Position numbers and translations under genes: made by a program
Shown here: in pieces, positions 51,001 to 63,000 of the stretch
Position numbering within the stretch: position 1 is the first letter of the stretch
How the letters are laid out: each line of letters begins with the position of its first letter
Source of the DNA: Bathynomus jamesi
Lineage: Eukaryota > Arthropoda > Malacostraca > Isopoda > Cirolanidae
Length of the DNA stretch: 64,000 nucleotides
Direction: 5' to 3'
Assembly (NCBI GenBank): GCA_023014485.1
Contig: JAJOZX010009456.1
Location: 62,001 to 126,000, forward strand
Notes under the pieces: model-generated
Database searches by the model: none
What the model was told of the DNA's origin: nothing
What the model saw: only the letters and a program-made list of their open reading frames with translations

Positions 51001-54000
51001 GTTTTTGAGAATAACTTATTTGTCCAGATGCCTGAAGAACAAGCTTTCTGCGTACTAGTCAAGATCATGTTTGAGTACGGACTTCGAAATCTGTTTAAGG
51101 ACAATTTTGAAGTTTTACACCTGAGGTTTTATCAGCTCGATCGTTTGATGGAGGTAAATGTAAAGCTTTTGATTACGTTTGAAAAGTAATATGGCCTCGG
51201 GTTTGGGTAAATAACGCGAGCTGAATGAAAGTTTATTTCTTTTTATAGTGTGTAATGTAATTGTATTTTGCGTTACAGGAACATGTTCCGGATGTGTGGG
51301 CTCATTTCCAGGAACAAGGTGTGGAAAGTCACATGTTCGCTAGTCAGTGGTTCCTTACTTTGTACACGGCAAAGTTCCCTCTTTTCATGGTCTTTCTCTA
51401 CTTGGATATCTTCCTGCTTTTAGGCATGGATTCAGTATTTCAAGTGGCTCTAGCTCTACTGCAGGTATTAAGTTATTTTACTTAATTTTTCTAAGCGTGT
51501 GTGTAGTAATTATTCCGTGTACAGTTTCGGTAAAAAGTTCGCCAAGAAACCAAATTTCTAAAAAGCATAAAAAATTACTAATTGGTAATATTTCTTTGAA
51601 CATTTTATTCATTCTGGTGATGGTAATAAAATTTAAAAAACAAACCGAATCATTACTGATTAGCGAGTTTTTTGCGCTGCTGAGAAATTTTTTCTTGGCG
51701 AACTTTTTTTCGAAATTGTACATGGTCGAGTAAATGACGGATTTCAAGGTTTTTAAAAGGTCTATCAAGGATATTTTGTTCTTTAGTTTGGTCGCGAATA
51801 TAGTTTTACGGAAGTCATTACATCAAGTCTACGCCGTGGCCACGTCTCAACACCGCTTCCCATTAGACCAGCGAAGTTAAGCGACGTTCGGTCTGTGCAG
51901 CAGTTAGATGGGTGACTATCCTCGGCGTTTAGGTGATGTGACGACCCTTAAATGGTTCGGATCCCGCGTAAAGCTGTAGGTCCCTTCGGTTACGAGATCT
52001 TTGTTATTACGACGGATTTTAAACAACTCCAAGGAGTATTATTATTATTATTATTATCCTGTTTATATTCAATCCTTCGTTGTATTTTAGTGATTTTGGT
52101 TGATGCTTCAACGTTATTCTTTTGCCAGATGTCGAAAAAGGAGCTTTTGGGTGCTGATTTTGAAGGAATCCTGAAATACTTCCGGGTCTCCCTTCCAAAG
52201 AAGTACCGGAACGAGGAAACAGCCAGGCAAATGATTCGATTGGCGACCAGCATCAAGGTGAAGAGGTTGAAAAAGTATGAAAGAGAATACTTAGCAATTA
52301 AAGGTGAGAAACTATGTATTTTCATTATTATTGTTATTTAATACTATTCATAAATACTACTATAGTTTATCTTGGTTTGGTAGTTTTATCTTATTTAAGC
52401 ACTCTTTTACCTTTTCCATCAGAACAAGAAGTTTTACAAGAGGACCCGCGAACGCGGCTGGAAAAGGAGAATCAGCGCCTACTTCAGGATAAGATGCGCC
52501 TAGAGAGAGAGAATGATTGCCTAGCCAACGAGTACGCCTCCTGCAAAATCACCATGAAACAGACCATTGATCAGGTGAATGGCTTCTGAGTTAGGCCCAG
52601 TTGATACGTTTTTATCATTGGCTAAGGTTCTTTTATGTTTATCGGTCGTTACTTAACCCGTTAACTGCGCGAGCGCCCAGTTACGAGTCGAGCCAAAAAC
52701 ACGGGCTACGCAGAAAGATATCTGTTTAAAGTTTAAACCCGTGTATATACGCCGTAGGGCGGGTTGATATTTTGTATTCAAAAGTGACACATTGTCGGGG
52801 TTTCGTATGGGTTACAGTCAGCCAGTAAAATATTGCGTGTATCCTAAGTCTCCTACCCCCGGCACAAATTTTCAGTTTTTAGTTTCAATTTACCAAAATG
52901 TACATTTTTCAGTAGAAACTCGGATAAAAATTGTTTCAGCTGTGTTGAACTCGTGTTTCTTATTTTCTTATTGAAACTTAAAAAGAAAATGACATTTTTA
53001 CATGTTTTTGAGTATATACTCTATATAAAGATAAAAAATAAGGAACAAATTAATGAATTACCTAACATTTTTGAGAAATTAAACAACAGAACTTGTTTTC
53101 TACAAGAAAAAGAAAAAAACATTACCTAATGAAATACTCTTTTGCACGATGCATGAACTTAAGCTATGTTGAAAGTAACACTGCATGTTTATTTATTCCA
53201 CTGTCCTTTCCACTCAAATTTAGGCAATCTTTGCCATGATTCCAGTAGGTTAAGAATATATTTTCGGCGATTTTCGTAGTCAATTCGTACATCAGATGCA
53301 TTCGTGACTAGATTCACAACGCTTTCTACTCCTTGGCTGTGACGAGAAAAGGCTGGTATTTTAAGTGGTTCTTGTCTTGCAGCAAAGGTTCCTTATTGCT
53401 AAAGTTTCTCAGAAGTAGAGGCGGATAAATTACCTCTTTCTGCCAATCAGTCATTTCAGTGTAGTCTGAAGAATCAAAATTAAGAGTTCGAGGTTGGTCA
53501 AAGTTTCTTGATCCAGAAAATGTAGTTCTTGAGAGAATGATTCTCTGAATTGCAACCATCTCTAACCTCTCTTCTTGAGTCTGTTATCATCAAGAGTAGA
53601 ATATTTTCGGGGTTCGCAAAGTAAGAGTTATTCTGAAACACCGGTTCCATGATCAATCTGTATTTCTCCTTCAAGTCGCGCAGCAGATACCCTAAGTACC
53701 AAAAGTTAGATGATCCGTCAGATGCCAGTGGATGTGACTTAACCCAAAACCATCCTGGAGCGTAAGATAGCATAATTATTTCTACTAGATCTTTGAGATC
53801 TTGGATTGGATTTGGTGTTGACACATAGTCTGAGAATTCTATTTGCACTAATTAGCCAACGAGCATGATGAATTGTACCAGGAGATATCTTTCTTCGAGA
53901 TCTTTGGAGACATTTCCAGATTGAACAGCTAGGCACATATTGTAGAGATACTTTTGGTCACTGCTTAAAGCATCAACAACATCAGATGCAATTTTATGAA

Positions 54001-57000
54001 TGTTTCCTTTAACAGGAGAAAAGGCAACCACTTCAAGTTTTGTTAGATCAGTTTTCAATTTACAGTATTTCCAATTGAACCCTTGAAAGTACTTGGGCCT
54101 GTTGTTTTTCCATCTATTACCTCGCATACGTGCCTGAATGGTAGTTCGTTCATATAAAGAAGGCATACCAGCCACTGAACCAGACCTATTCAGATAGATT
54201 TCAGCAAGCTTTATTACTCCCCCGATTCTTCCAGTGTTCACAGCAGTGCCATCACATAGTAAAGCTTTTAGAGTGTCTGAACTTTCTGAGTCCACTATTA
54301 CAGTAATCAGCTCTTCTGCTACACAACGAGCATTTCCATGATCAAGTGTTACATGATCTACATAGATATTTCCAGGCTCTTTAACAATGACGTAGTGCTC
54401 TTCTTTGATCTTGCCTGCCCTGGTTAATGTGTCATCTCTTCCATCAAAGCCAATGCATTCTGTTCCTATATTCTCCGATTTAACCCTGGTACTCAATTTT
54501 TTACCTACTTTTGCTCTTTCCCTCTCCAACTTCTTTCTGTCAATCATGTTGCCCTGATCCAGGATTCCCATATCTTTTAAAGCAGCATTAATAACACTGC
54601 CCAAAACCAATTTTGCTGATTTAATTCTAACACCTGTTTTTAGGTAACTTTGGTGTGCTGATTTAAAAAATCACCTTAGTTTTTGCCTATCACGTCAGGT
54701 TTTCGAGCAGTCAAATACGAAGATATCGCATTTTGGCAGGGTTATGCCCAATTTTTTCTTTTCAAAAAATAAGTTTTTACATACTCAGAATCAGCATGGA
54801 AAAGTAAGCAATTGTGCAGGGAGTGAACTTTAATATACAATGGTAATATTGACACACACAGTGATTAAAAGTGTTTAAATAAGCAAAACATTAATCCATG
54901 ATCATGACGTCACGCTCACACCTGGGGAAATCACAGATACCCAAGATTTTAATATGTTGTACATGACCTTTAGATTTAATGCACAGATTTGCGTATTCCA
55001 CAGTTAAAATTTTCACAGCAAAACAGCTGTTAACAGGTCTCAAAAATCATCAATTTTGATAAGTGCCCTTCATGGATCACCCAAAATAGGCATATTGCAT
55101 TGCACATTGCACGAAAACCTGATGTGATGGACAAAATCTAAGGTGATTTTTGAAATCAGCACATCAATATTATCCAGAAACAGGTCTTAGAATTAAATCA
55201 CCAGCAAAAAATTTTGTTGCTGCTGCTGCTGCTTGCTGCCCTGCAACTCACTGCCAACTCTTCATAGGTATATCTGTTTTGCTCATTCTCTATTAACTCT
55301 ATATCAGGCACGAAGGAAGTGTTCATCCTCTTGGTCGGTCTCTACCTCCATGCTTTCAGCACCGGCTGTATCCTGTGATTCCTGTGATGCTGAAGGGACA
55401 ACTCTGATAGCTTCGGTCATTTCTGCTTGTGGTCTCATTCGGCGTTCGTGTTCTTTTTGATCTCTAGCAATAGACGTTTTCCTCATCAAAGCAGCTTTTT
55501 TATCAATTGGCCCCACTTGGTTTAATCTTTGCTTTTGTCCTTCAAAAGAATTCCAGGTACATACATCAAACTCGGAAACTTTTTGTTCAAATCTCTCATC
55601 TCTTCGGTTTTATAGGAACCTTGTTCAACTTTGAGGCTGCTTCTATCACTAACAACTTTCTGAAAGATTCCACGAGTACTTATTGTAGGGAAAGAGAACC
55701 TTCTCCATATGGTTTCAACGTCTATTGCGACTATGTTACAACATTCATTAAAAGTAATCGATTTATTTGATTCAGCCTCTTCTCGTCGTCGCACAAAGTT
55801 GTAGTGCCTCACAACATTGCTTTTGTTGGTGTTGATAAAACGTAGAATAATTTCTCACCTTCAATTTATTTAAGATGTTCCTCGTGTTTCTTCTCGCCAG
55901 TATTTAAGAAAGTACCCCCACCCCGTGAATACCCAGAACAGCCGGCTATCCCCTAAATACCACGGTCTAGGTACCCCTTAAAAATAATGCTTTAGCTCTT
56001 CTTTGCAATAGATGATCTTGCGCTTATTTTGATTCTTCTTTGTTTTTAGTTCTTATTATTCAGTTTTCCCCCTTGTTTAGAAAGGGTCTTTATTATCTCG
56101 TTTATTTATTCAATTTAATCTCTATCTTATTTATATATGCGAGCCTGTATTTGGGCATATATGCACCACCACCTGTAACAACAATAACACAATGAAAGTA
56201 ATGTATTAACAATTCAAATATTAAAGTGTTACTCCCCTGAGTATGTGTGTCCTTTTCTTTGAACTACTGGACACAACTCCACCTCCTCATCTGTAGAATA
56301 AGAGCGATTTAGTCACTCTTATCCTCTTCTCTTCCTCCTTCAGTTTTTTTTTCAAACTCTCTCCTCCCACGTATCTTCTTATATTTTCTTCGGCGACTCC
56401 TCTCTTGGTCAACACATCCGCCACCTGCTCCAGACCTCGCACCCACTCCACCTCTGTCACTTCACCACTCTCCAAAGTTTCTTTAATTGCAGCTATATCA
56501 ATTCTCAGCCGTTTACTACTGACACCAGTGTTTGATTTTATCGCCTTCATTAGTGTTTTGCTGTCAGTTTTCACTCTTATTTCAATCTTTCTGCCCCCCA
56601 CTATCTCCTTCCATAGTTGATTGTAGTAAATTCCTCCCTCAATAGCCTCTCCAACACTCAGTGCCTCAGCTTCAATTGTAGCTTTTGCCACTCTTTTTGC
56701 CTTCCTCGACTTCCACCATATTGGACATTTTCTTCCCATATCATCTGCTAATGATATTATGTATCCGATTTGAGTTTGTTCGTTCTCCACATTTCCGAAC
56801 GAGGCATCTGCATATATTTCCCAAAATATTTTCTCTTCATCCAATTTTTCTAGGACGATTTCTCCCCTTGATCTTTTTGCCTTCTTCACGATTTTTATTA
56901 ATTTTCTCATATCCTGTGTCGTTCCCTCTTTAAACGCTCTACTTAGATCACTTACATCATAAGCTATTTCGGGTAAGATATGTTGTGATATCCAATTCAG

Positions 57001-60000
57001 TTGTCCCACAATTGATCGATAGAGAGTCAACTCTTTCCTTTTTAGGACTCTAAGACCTTGATAAAGCTTCCCTTCGGGTTCTTGTATACTCTCGATGTAT
57101 TTCCTTTGCTCAATGAGTATTCTCTTTTCTTGTTGTCTTACGTGAACTCCTATATACTTGAAATTCTGCCTTCCTTGATCTCCCACCTTCAATTTTTCTT
57201 TCATCTTCGTAATAACTGTCTTAAGAAAATTATCATCTCCTCCGTAACAAAAATCGTCTACATGTGCACATAGGACTCCACTTACACTTCCTTGATCATC
57301 TTTCCAATAAAACATGTTTGGTTCCAGTTTGCTTTTAACTCCTCCAAGCTCCACCACCACCTTCACCACCTTCATATACCATGCTTTTGCCGCATCTTTA
57401 AGTCCGTAAACTGCTTTCTTCAACTGCCATAGAACACCACTTTCTACTTCACTGGGTGGTTTGACATACACTACTCTCTGTATTCTTTCTCCTTGTAAAT
57501 ATGCAGTTGCAATATCTAAAGTATGACACTTCCATCCCTTCTGATTAATTATGCATAGACACAATTTTAAAGTTTCTGGGTTACAAGTGGGTGCATCTTT
57601 TTCCCAGTCTTCCATTTCTTCCTCGAATCCTCTCGCCACCAATCTTGCTTTACAAATCCTTTTACCTGCTTTCACTTTTTCAGTCACCACCCACCTTGTG
57701 GACACACTTTTCTGACCAACATCTTCTACTTCTTCATACACTTCGTTATCATCATCACACACTGGATCTCCTCCATCTCTTCTCACCTTAACCATGTCCC
57801 TTTCTTCTCTGTCAAAGTTGTTGTTATCGATCTCCTCTTCCTTTTCATTACCTCTTCTCTCTCTTCTTTCATGACTTCATTTGTTCCTTGAATCCGAGTG
57901 ATATGCACTCGCGCCACTTGCCTTAATGAATCCCCATGCTTCACAATCACAGTTTTCCCATCTACGCCAATTACCTTTGCTGGTCCTCTCCACTCTTTTT
58001 CATTTTCTCTTTTGTAGTAGACCTCATCATTGATAATCACATCTTCTATCTTATGTACCCTTATATTTTTCCTCAGAGCAGTCCTTATTTTTAAACAAGA
58101 TTCATTCTTAATGAATATTTCTCTTGCCTTATGCATCGCTTGTAGATTTTCCTTCACCATCTGTTCTTCATTTCCTTCTACAACACCACCAATGCTGAAG
58201 CCATCATTCAGAAGGTTCGGGTGTATCGGATTATGCCCAAACACTAATTGGTTTGGCGAAAAACCACCATAATTACTCAGACAATTCTTTGCCAACACCA
58301 CCCATCCTAGAGCAATCTTAATGTTTACTTCTTCCGCCATCTTCCTCAAACTCTCCTTCAGTAATCCGACAGTCTTTTCACACAGTCCATTGCTCCATGG
58401 ACTTTCTGCTGGTGTAGTCATCATTTTTATCTGCCATTTTTCACACATAATTCTCATTTTTTCGTTTTGAAATTCACCTCCATTGTCAGTCAGTATTTTT
58501 GCCGGTGTTCCGAAAATAGTCAACCATCCCTCCATCATTCCATTCATCACAGTCTCTGGTGTCTTGTCCTTTATCCACCTGGCTTGACAATATCTACCAT
58601 TACTAAGAATCTTCGTCCCTCAAGTTCTCCCAGATCAAGGGCTACCACCTCATTAAATTGTTTACTCCAACTCAAACCCACTACTGGCTTTGGTGGATTC
58701 TTCTTATATCTCTTACAAATATCGCACTCAGTTAGTTGTTCCAATAATCTGTTTTTCATCTTCTTTTTCTGCTCTTCCTCCAGTCCCTCACTCCATCCAG
58801 CATCCTCCGTCAACCTCCAAATTCTCTCTCCACTAGCGTGTCCGAATTGTAGATGTAACTTTCTTATGGCTGCACCAATCTCCTTATCTCCTTTTTTTCC
58901 ATCCTTCTGTCCACACTTCTTCTCTTCTCCTTTGTGGTATCAAACCAATTCTCAGGTGTCCTCTTCTATCTTCTTTAAGGGTCACTTCTACGTTATTCAT
59001 ATCTCCTATCACCACCTTTTCCTCCTTCATGCATACCTTCATATCCATTTTACACATAGTTTCCTTCCCTATTAACCAGGGCACATCTCCTTTCAGTATT
59101 TCCGTTTTTATATACACTTTTTGTCCTCCTATATTGACAGGAATTTCCATGATGCCTCTTGATGGGAAGCTCGTCTTCCCAAAGGTAAAGACCTTTTTTG
59201 ATGTTACAGTCTTTGCCCTCATTCTCTTAAGCTCCTCCTTATCCAACTCCATCACTATCTTTGATAGTCATAGTTCTCCACATACTGTTGATTTGCATCC
59301 AGTGTCTAAAATAGCTTCAATATCTCCCCATTCTTCTTCCTCAGTTATGACCTCACTCACGTAAATCTTCTCTTCTTTCTCCTCCTCCTGTTCCTCGTGT
59401 TTCTTCTCTTTATCATTATCAGATCGACTAACCATCCCTTTGTTTTATAATGCTTTGGACAATCATAGGCCCAATGCCATTCGGATTTGCAGATTGTACA
59501 TGTTGTTACCTTTCCCTGTTGGTTCATCGGGTTTCTTCTTCCGGCTCCTTTCCTGCTCCAATTTCCTCTCCATCGACCTCCACCTCTATTGTTTAATCCT
59601 CTTCCTCCACCATATCCACGATTCATCTGGTCATGTTCCAACCACTCCTCTCCTTTTGCATCCTCCTCCAAGGTTTCAAATATCCTCCTCATTATTCGTG
59701 TCACCGTTTCATATTTCATCTCCTTTCCACATGCTGATAAAACTAATTGTTTTTGTTGTTCAGACAGGCTCGCTTGTTCCAGCACATGAAATCCCTTCAC
59801 TTCTCCTTCAAACATCTCTCTACCTAATGTTGTTTTACAGTCCTTCGCGTTTTTTTCATACCGGAAAATGTAATCCTTCATCGTTTCACCCACTTCCCTC
59901 TTGATCTTGAAATACTTCATATTTTCATAATTCTCCATCAAAGTCTCCTTTTTATACACTTTATCCAGAACTGACAAAATAATTGCTGCACCACCTTCTT

Positions 60001-63000
60001 GTTTAAGACTTCCTCGACTAATATCTTCGGTCACCTCCCATGCCTTCCCTCCTAAATTCATCCTTATTTCCAAACCAGGGTATACCACTTCTTCTTCGCA
60101 CACGATCAACCAATCCTCTACTCTCCCTCTCCAACTTCTAAATTCTTCTTGCTTCCCGTTGAAATGTGGACATCCTCTTCTCATCCTCCAGTCTCCACTG
60201 TCTTTATTGCTCATGTTGTCGAATTCGAACCACGCTCTGCTACCAGTGATAAAACGTAGAATAATTTCTCACCTTCAATTTATTTAAGATGTTCCTCGTG
60301 TTTCTTCTCGCCAGTATTTAAGAAAGTACCCCCACCCCGTAAATACCCAGAACAGCCGGCTATCCCCTAAATACCACGGTCTAGGTACCCCTTAAAAATA
60401 ATGCTTTAGCTCTTCTTTGCAATAGATGATCTTGCGCTTCTTTTGATTCTTCTTTGTTTTTAGTTCTTATTATTCAGTTTTCCCCCTTGTTTAGAAAGGG
60501 TCTTTATTATCTCGTTTATTTATTCAATTTAATCTCTATCTTATTTATATATGCGAGCCTGTATTTGGGCATATATGCACCACCACCTGTAACAACAATA
60601 ACACAATGAAAGTAATGTATTAACAATTCAAATATTAAAGTGTTACTCCCCTGAGTATGTGTGTCCTTTTCTTTGAACTACTGGACACAACTCCACCTCC
60701 TCATCTGTAGAATAAGAGCGATTTAGTCAGGTGTCATAGCTGCTTGAAACTCGGAAGGATGTCCAAAGGCTGCATTTGACGACTTTTTTCTTGTTGTCAT
60801 GATTAATTTGACTTAATAACCAATAATTTAATTTAAAAATCAATAGTTTGAATCAATAATCTGAAACAAAAATAAAATATTTTTTGCAAGAAGTACTCAG
60901 AAAATTAGGGTTGCCAGACTTTTTTGCACATTTGTGAAATTTGGCCACGAAGTGGCCAATCTGGCAACCCTGCATAAAATAAAAAAGTATCCCTAAATAA
61001 AGAAGATCCCTATTTGATTTAAATAAGGGCAAATAAGGTTTTCTAACTTATTTTTAACATATCTTAAATTGATGTTCTGAATAGGTTCAAAGCTTATTGT
61101 GAAATCTCAGCTAGAAGAGGTGGGGGAAAAGGGGGGACTATGTGCGAGGGGTACAGGGGGTCGCACATAGCTCAACTTTTGATATGTTATTTGTTAACCC
61201 AAATGAAAACCCTCGCATCGTGTCGTTTTTAAAAAAGCCGAAAAAAACTTTTGAGCCGTCCTAAATTATACGGGGCTTTGCAGAAATGGTCAGAAGCGAG
61301 AGCCCGCGATATTACGGGTTGCGCAGCAAACGGGTTAAGGTTGGGCAAATCGGGATCTTTGGACGTCATGTGGATATCTCAAACTGTTGATTCAGTTCAC
61401 CAGATTTATGACATTCCAGAGTTCCACTTTGGTTGCTCCACTTATATCCAAGAAGGGTGTTTACCAAAGTATAAAATATTTGTTGTTTTACAATCTATAA
61501 GACCGTGTGGGTAGTCAGTAAGAAATTGCTTTTTCATTTCAAAGTGCATTGACGAACCTTTTATTTTACCTTCTGTAAAAATTTTTGGGTCATGTTATTG
61601 AGTCGACTTTTGACCTTTAAAAAGTCCATATTTTTCCTAATTGCCCAAGGTCATTTTTTAATCATATGGACTATAGTCTGCCAATAAACATTTTCATTTT
61701 ATGTTTTGGGTTACTTGCGTGTTGCCGAGTTAAAAAATGTAACTTATAAAGTTTGCAACCAGTAGGGGGGTCATCTTGACCTTGATTTTCCGATCCCTGC
61801 ATCTCGTTAACCACCCGTTGCATGAATATGAAAATTGGCTAGATGAATTCCTCATCCAGGATAATGCTATATACCTGAAACGTATTAAAATCGAGAGAAG
61901 TAGGGTGTTGAATTGGCCTTTCCATGAGGCCATGTGCGCTGGAATACCCTTTAGGTACATGAATCGTGCCGTATTCTCATATTTTACGTGTAACCCACTT
62001 TATTCAGCTGGAGGACAAGGTGGATTATTTATTGAAAGAGGAGAAGAACTTAGAGATTGCTCTTCGCGAAGCGGAAGAAGAGAAGAAAAGGCTTACCCTG
62101 GAGGCTATTCAGGTTGGTATCTTTAAACTGTAACTAAACTTTTCCTTTGTCATGTCTTAACCTTTTGATCGGCAGATGGTCACCTTCCCTGGAGGAGTTT
62201 ATTGAGGAATTGGGAAATTTAATAAAAAAAATAGGACGCGTACTGCTTTACATTAGGACTGGTGGCGTCGTACGTATGCAGTCACAACGATCAAAGAGTT
62301 AAGTGATTTTGGTAAGAAGTGCCATTTATAGGACCTACAGTATGCGATAGATTTACGGGTATCTAAAGGCCTACCTTTCCAATATTAATACAGTATATGG
62401 TGTGTTTGATGTCATTGTACATTTTTTTGCGATGTAAGAGATCGTTGAACTGATGGTCAAATCATTCATTATTGTCGTTGTAGGGGTTCTTAAAATTTCT
62501 ACTTCAGTGTAAATAAACATTAATAGGAAAGTATTAAAATTAACTTATAAAAAACCTCTTTATCGAACTGTTACTCAAATCCTGTTTTCATATTCCAACT
62601 AAATGGTTGAAATGTGTCTCTACAGAGTTTTTTCATGTATGTTCATCATTGGCAGTGCAAAGACTTCAAAAGTACAATATATTAATGTACAAGTCCCCAT
62701 CTATTTTGCTGAAATAATAGTATTTTAGGATAGAAATGTAGTAACATAATTAGATGTATATTTATTTATCAAGCTTTAGGTCTAAGGTCCGACGTGAGCA
62801 CCATCAGTCTTAACAAATCTCAAATCTACCCACTGCATTGCGGAACACATTCTCAAGCATCTCTGGGGTTATTTTAGCGACTGCCGCAACCCTGCAGGTC
62901 TGTAACTCTTTGTTTTGTAAACCTCAGACCCATGCCCAGGGTCTGTTTCCACCACGACCAATCCAGCGATTTGGTAACAGCTCATCAAGGTACGCCCGAA

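Larger units (their letters stand above)
55833..60729 (-). mobile_element. Ty1/Copia LTR retrotransposon, recent insertion
   Basis: There are two 483-bp LTRs, a GGTGT target duplication, a primer-binding site after the 5' LTR, and gag, protease, integrase, RT and RNase H in Copia order. The primer-binding site on the minus strand reads TGGTAGCAGAGCGTGG, complementary over its first 11 bases to the usual 3' end of animal initiator Met tRNA. The near-identical LTRs mean a young copy, yet the internal ORF has four or more breaks. It sits inside the unnamed TTAA element, in intron 17 of Rabgap1, on the opposite strand. Confidence 0.93.
53326..60800 (-). pseudogene. Unnamed multi-copy protein family, interrupted by Copia and a palindromic element
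   Basis: Minus-strand order: start MTTRKKSSNAAFGHPSEFQ (60800-60735), then the Copia insertion, then RHYNFVRRREEAESNKSITF (about 55800). KKAALMRKTSIARDQKEHER follows, then the palindromic insertion. Next come GIKTGVRIKSAKLVLGS, ECIGFDGRDDTLTRA, LLCDGTAVNTGRIGG, VKGNIHKIASDVVDALSSDQ, IHHARWLISANRILRLCVNT and NPENILLLMITDSRRE. I recall this motif series from uncharacterised repetitive proteins of insects and other invertebrates and know no accepted name. Frames change near 55800, 55300, 53870, 53760 and 53530. No function is claimed. Confidence 0.62.
52657..61334 (-). mobile_element. TTAA-flanked transposon of unrecognised superfamily, split by Copia
   Basis: The left end CCCGTTAACTGCGC and right end GCGCAGCAAACGGG are inverted repeats matching at 12 of 14 positions. 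Both are flanked by TTAA. Inside, the minus strand carries one decayed protein gene (60800-53326), interrupted by the Copia element (55833-60729) and a palindromic element (about 54609-55217). Without those it is about 3.2 kb. TTAA targets are used by piggyBac and Kolobok elements, but the protein has no piggyBac or THAP motif that I recognise. Confidence 0.62.

Noticed and set aside
51820..52060. Functional 5S rRNA gene
   Set aside because: The head has diverged from 5S and is fused to a SINE tail; there is no T-run terminator at the right place.
61251..61514. 87-codon open frame as a gene
   Set aside because: It spans the right end of the TTAA element, and no motif, splice support or homologous block is seen.
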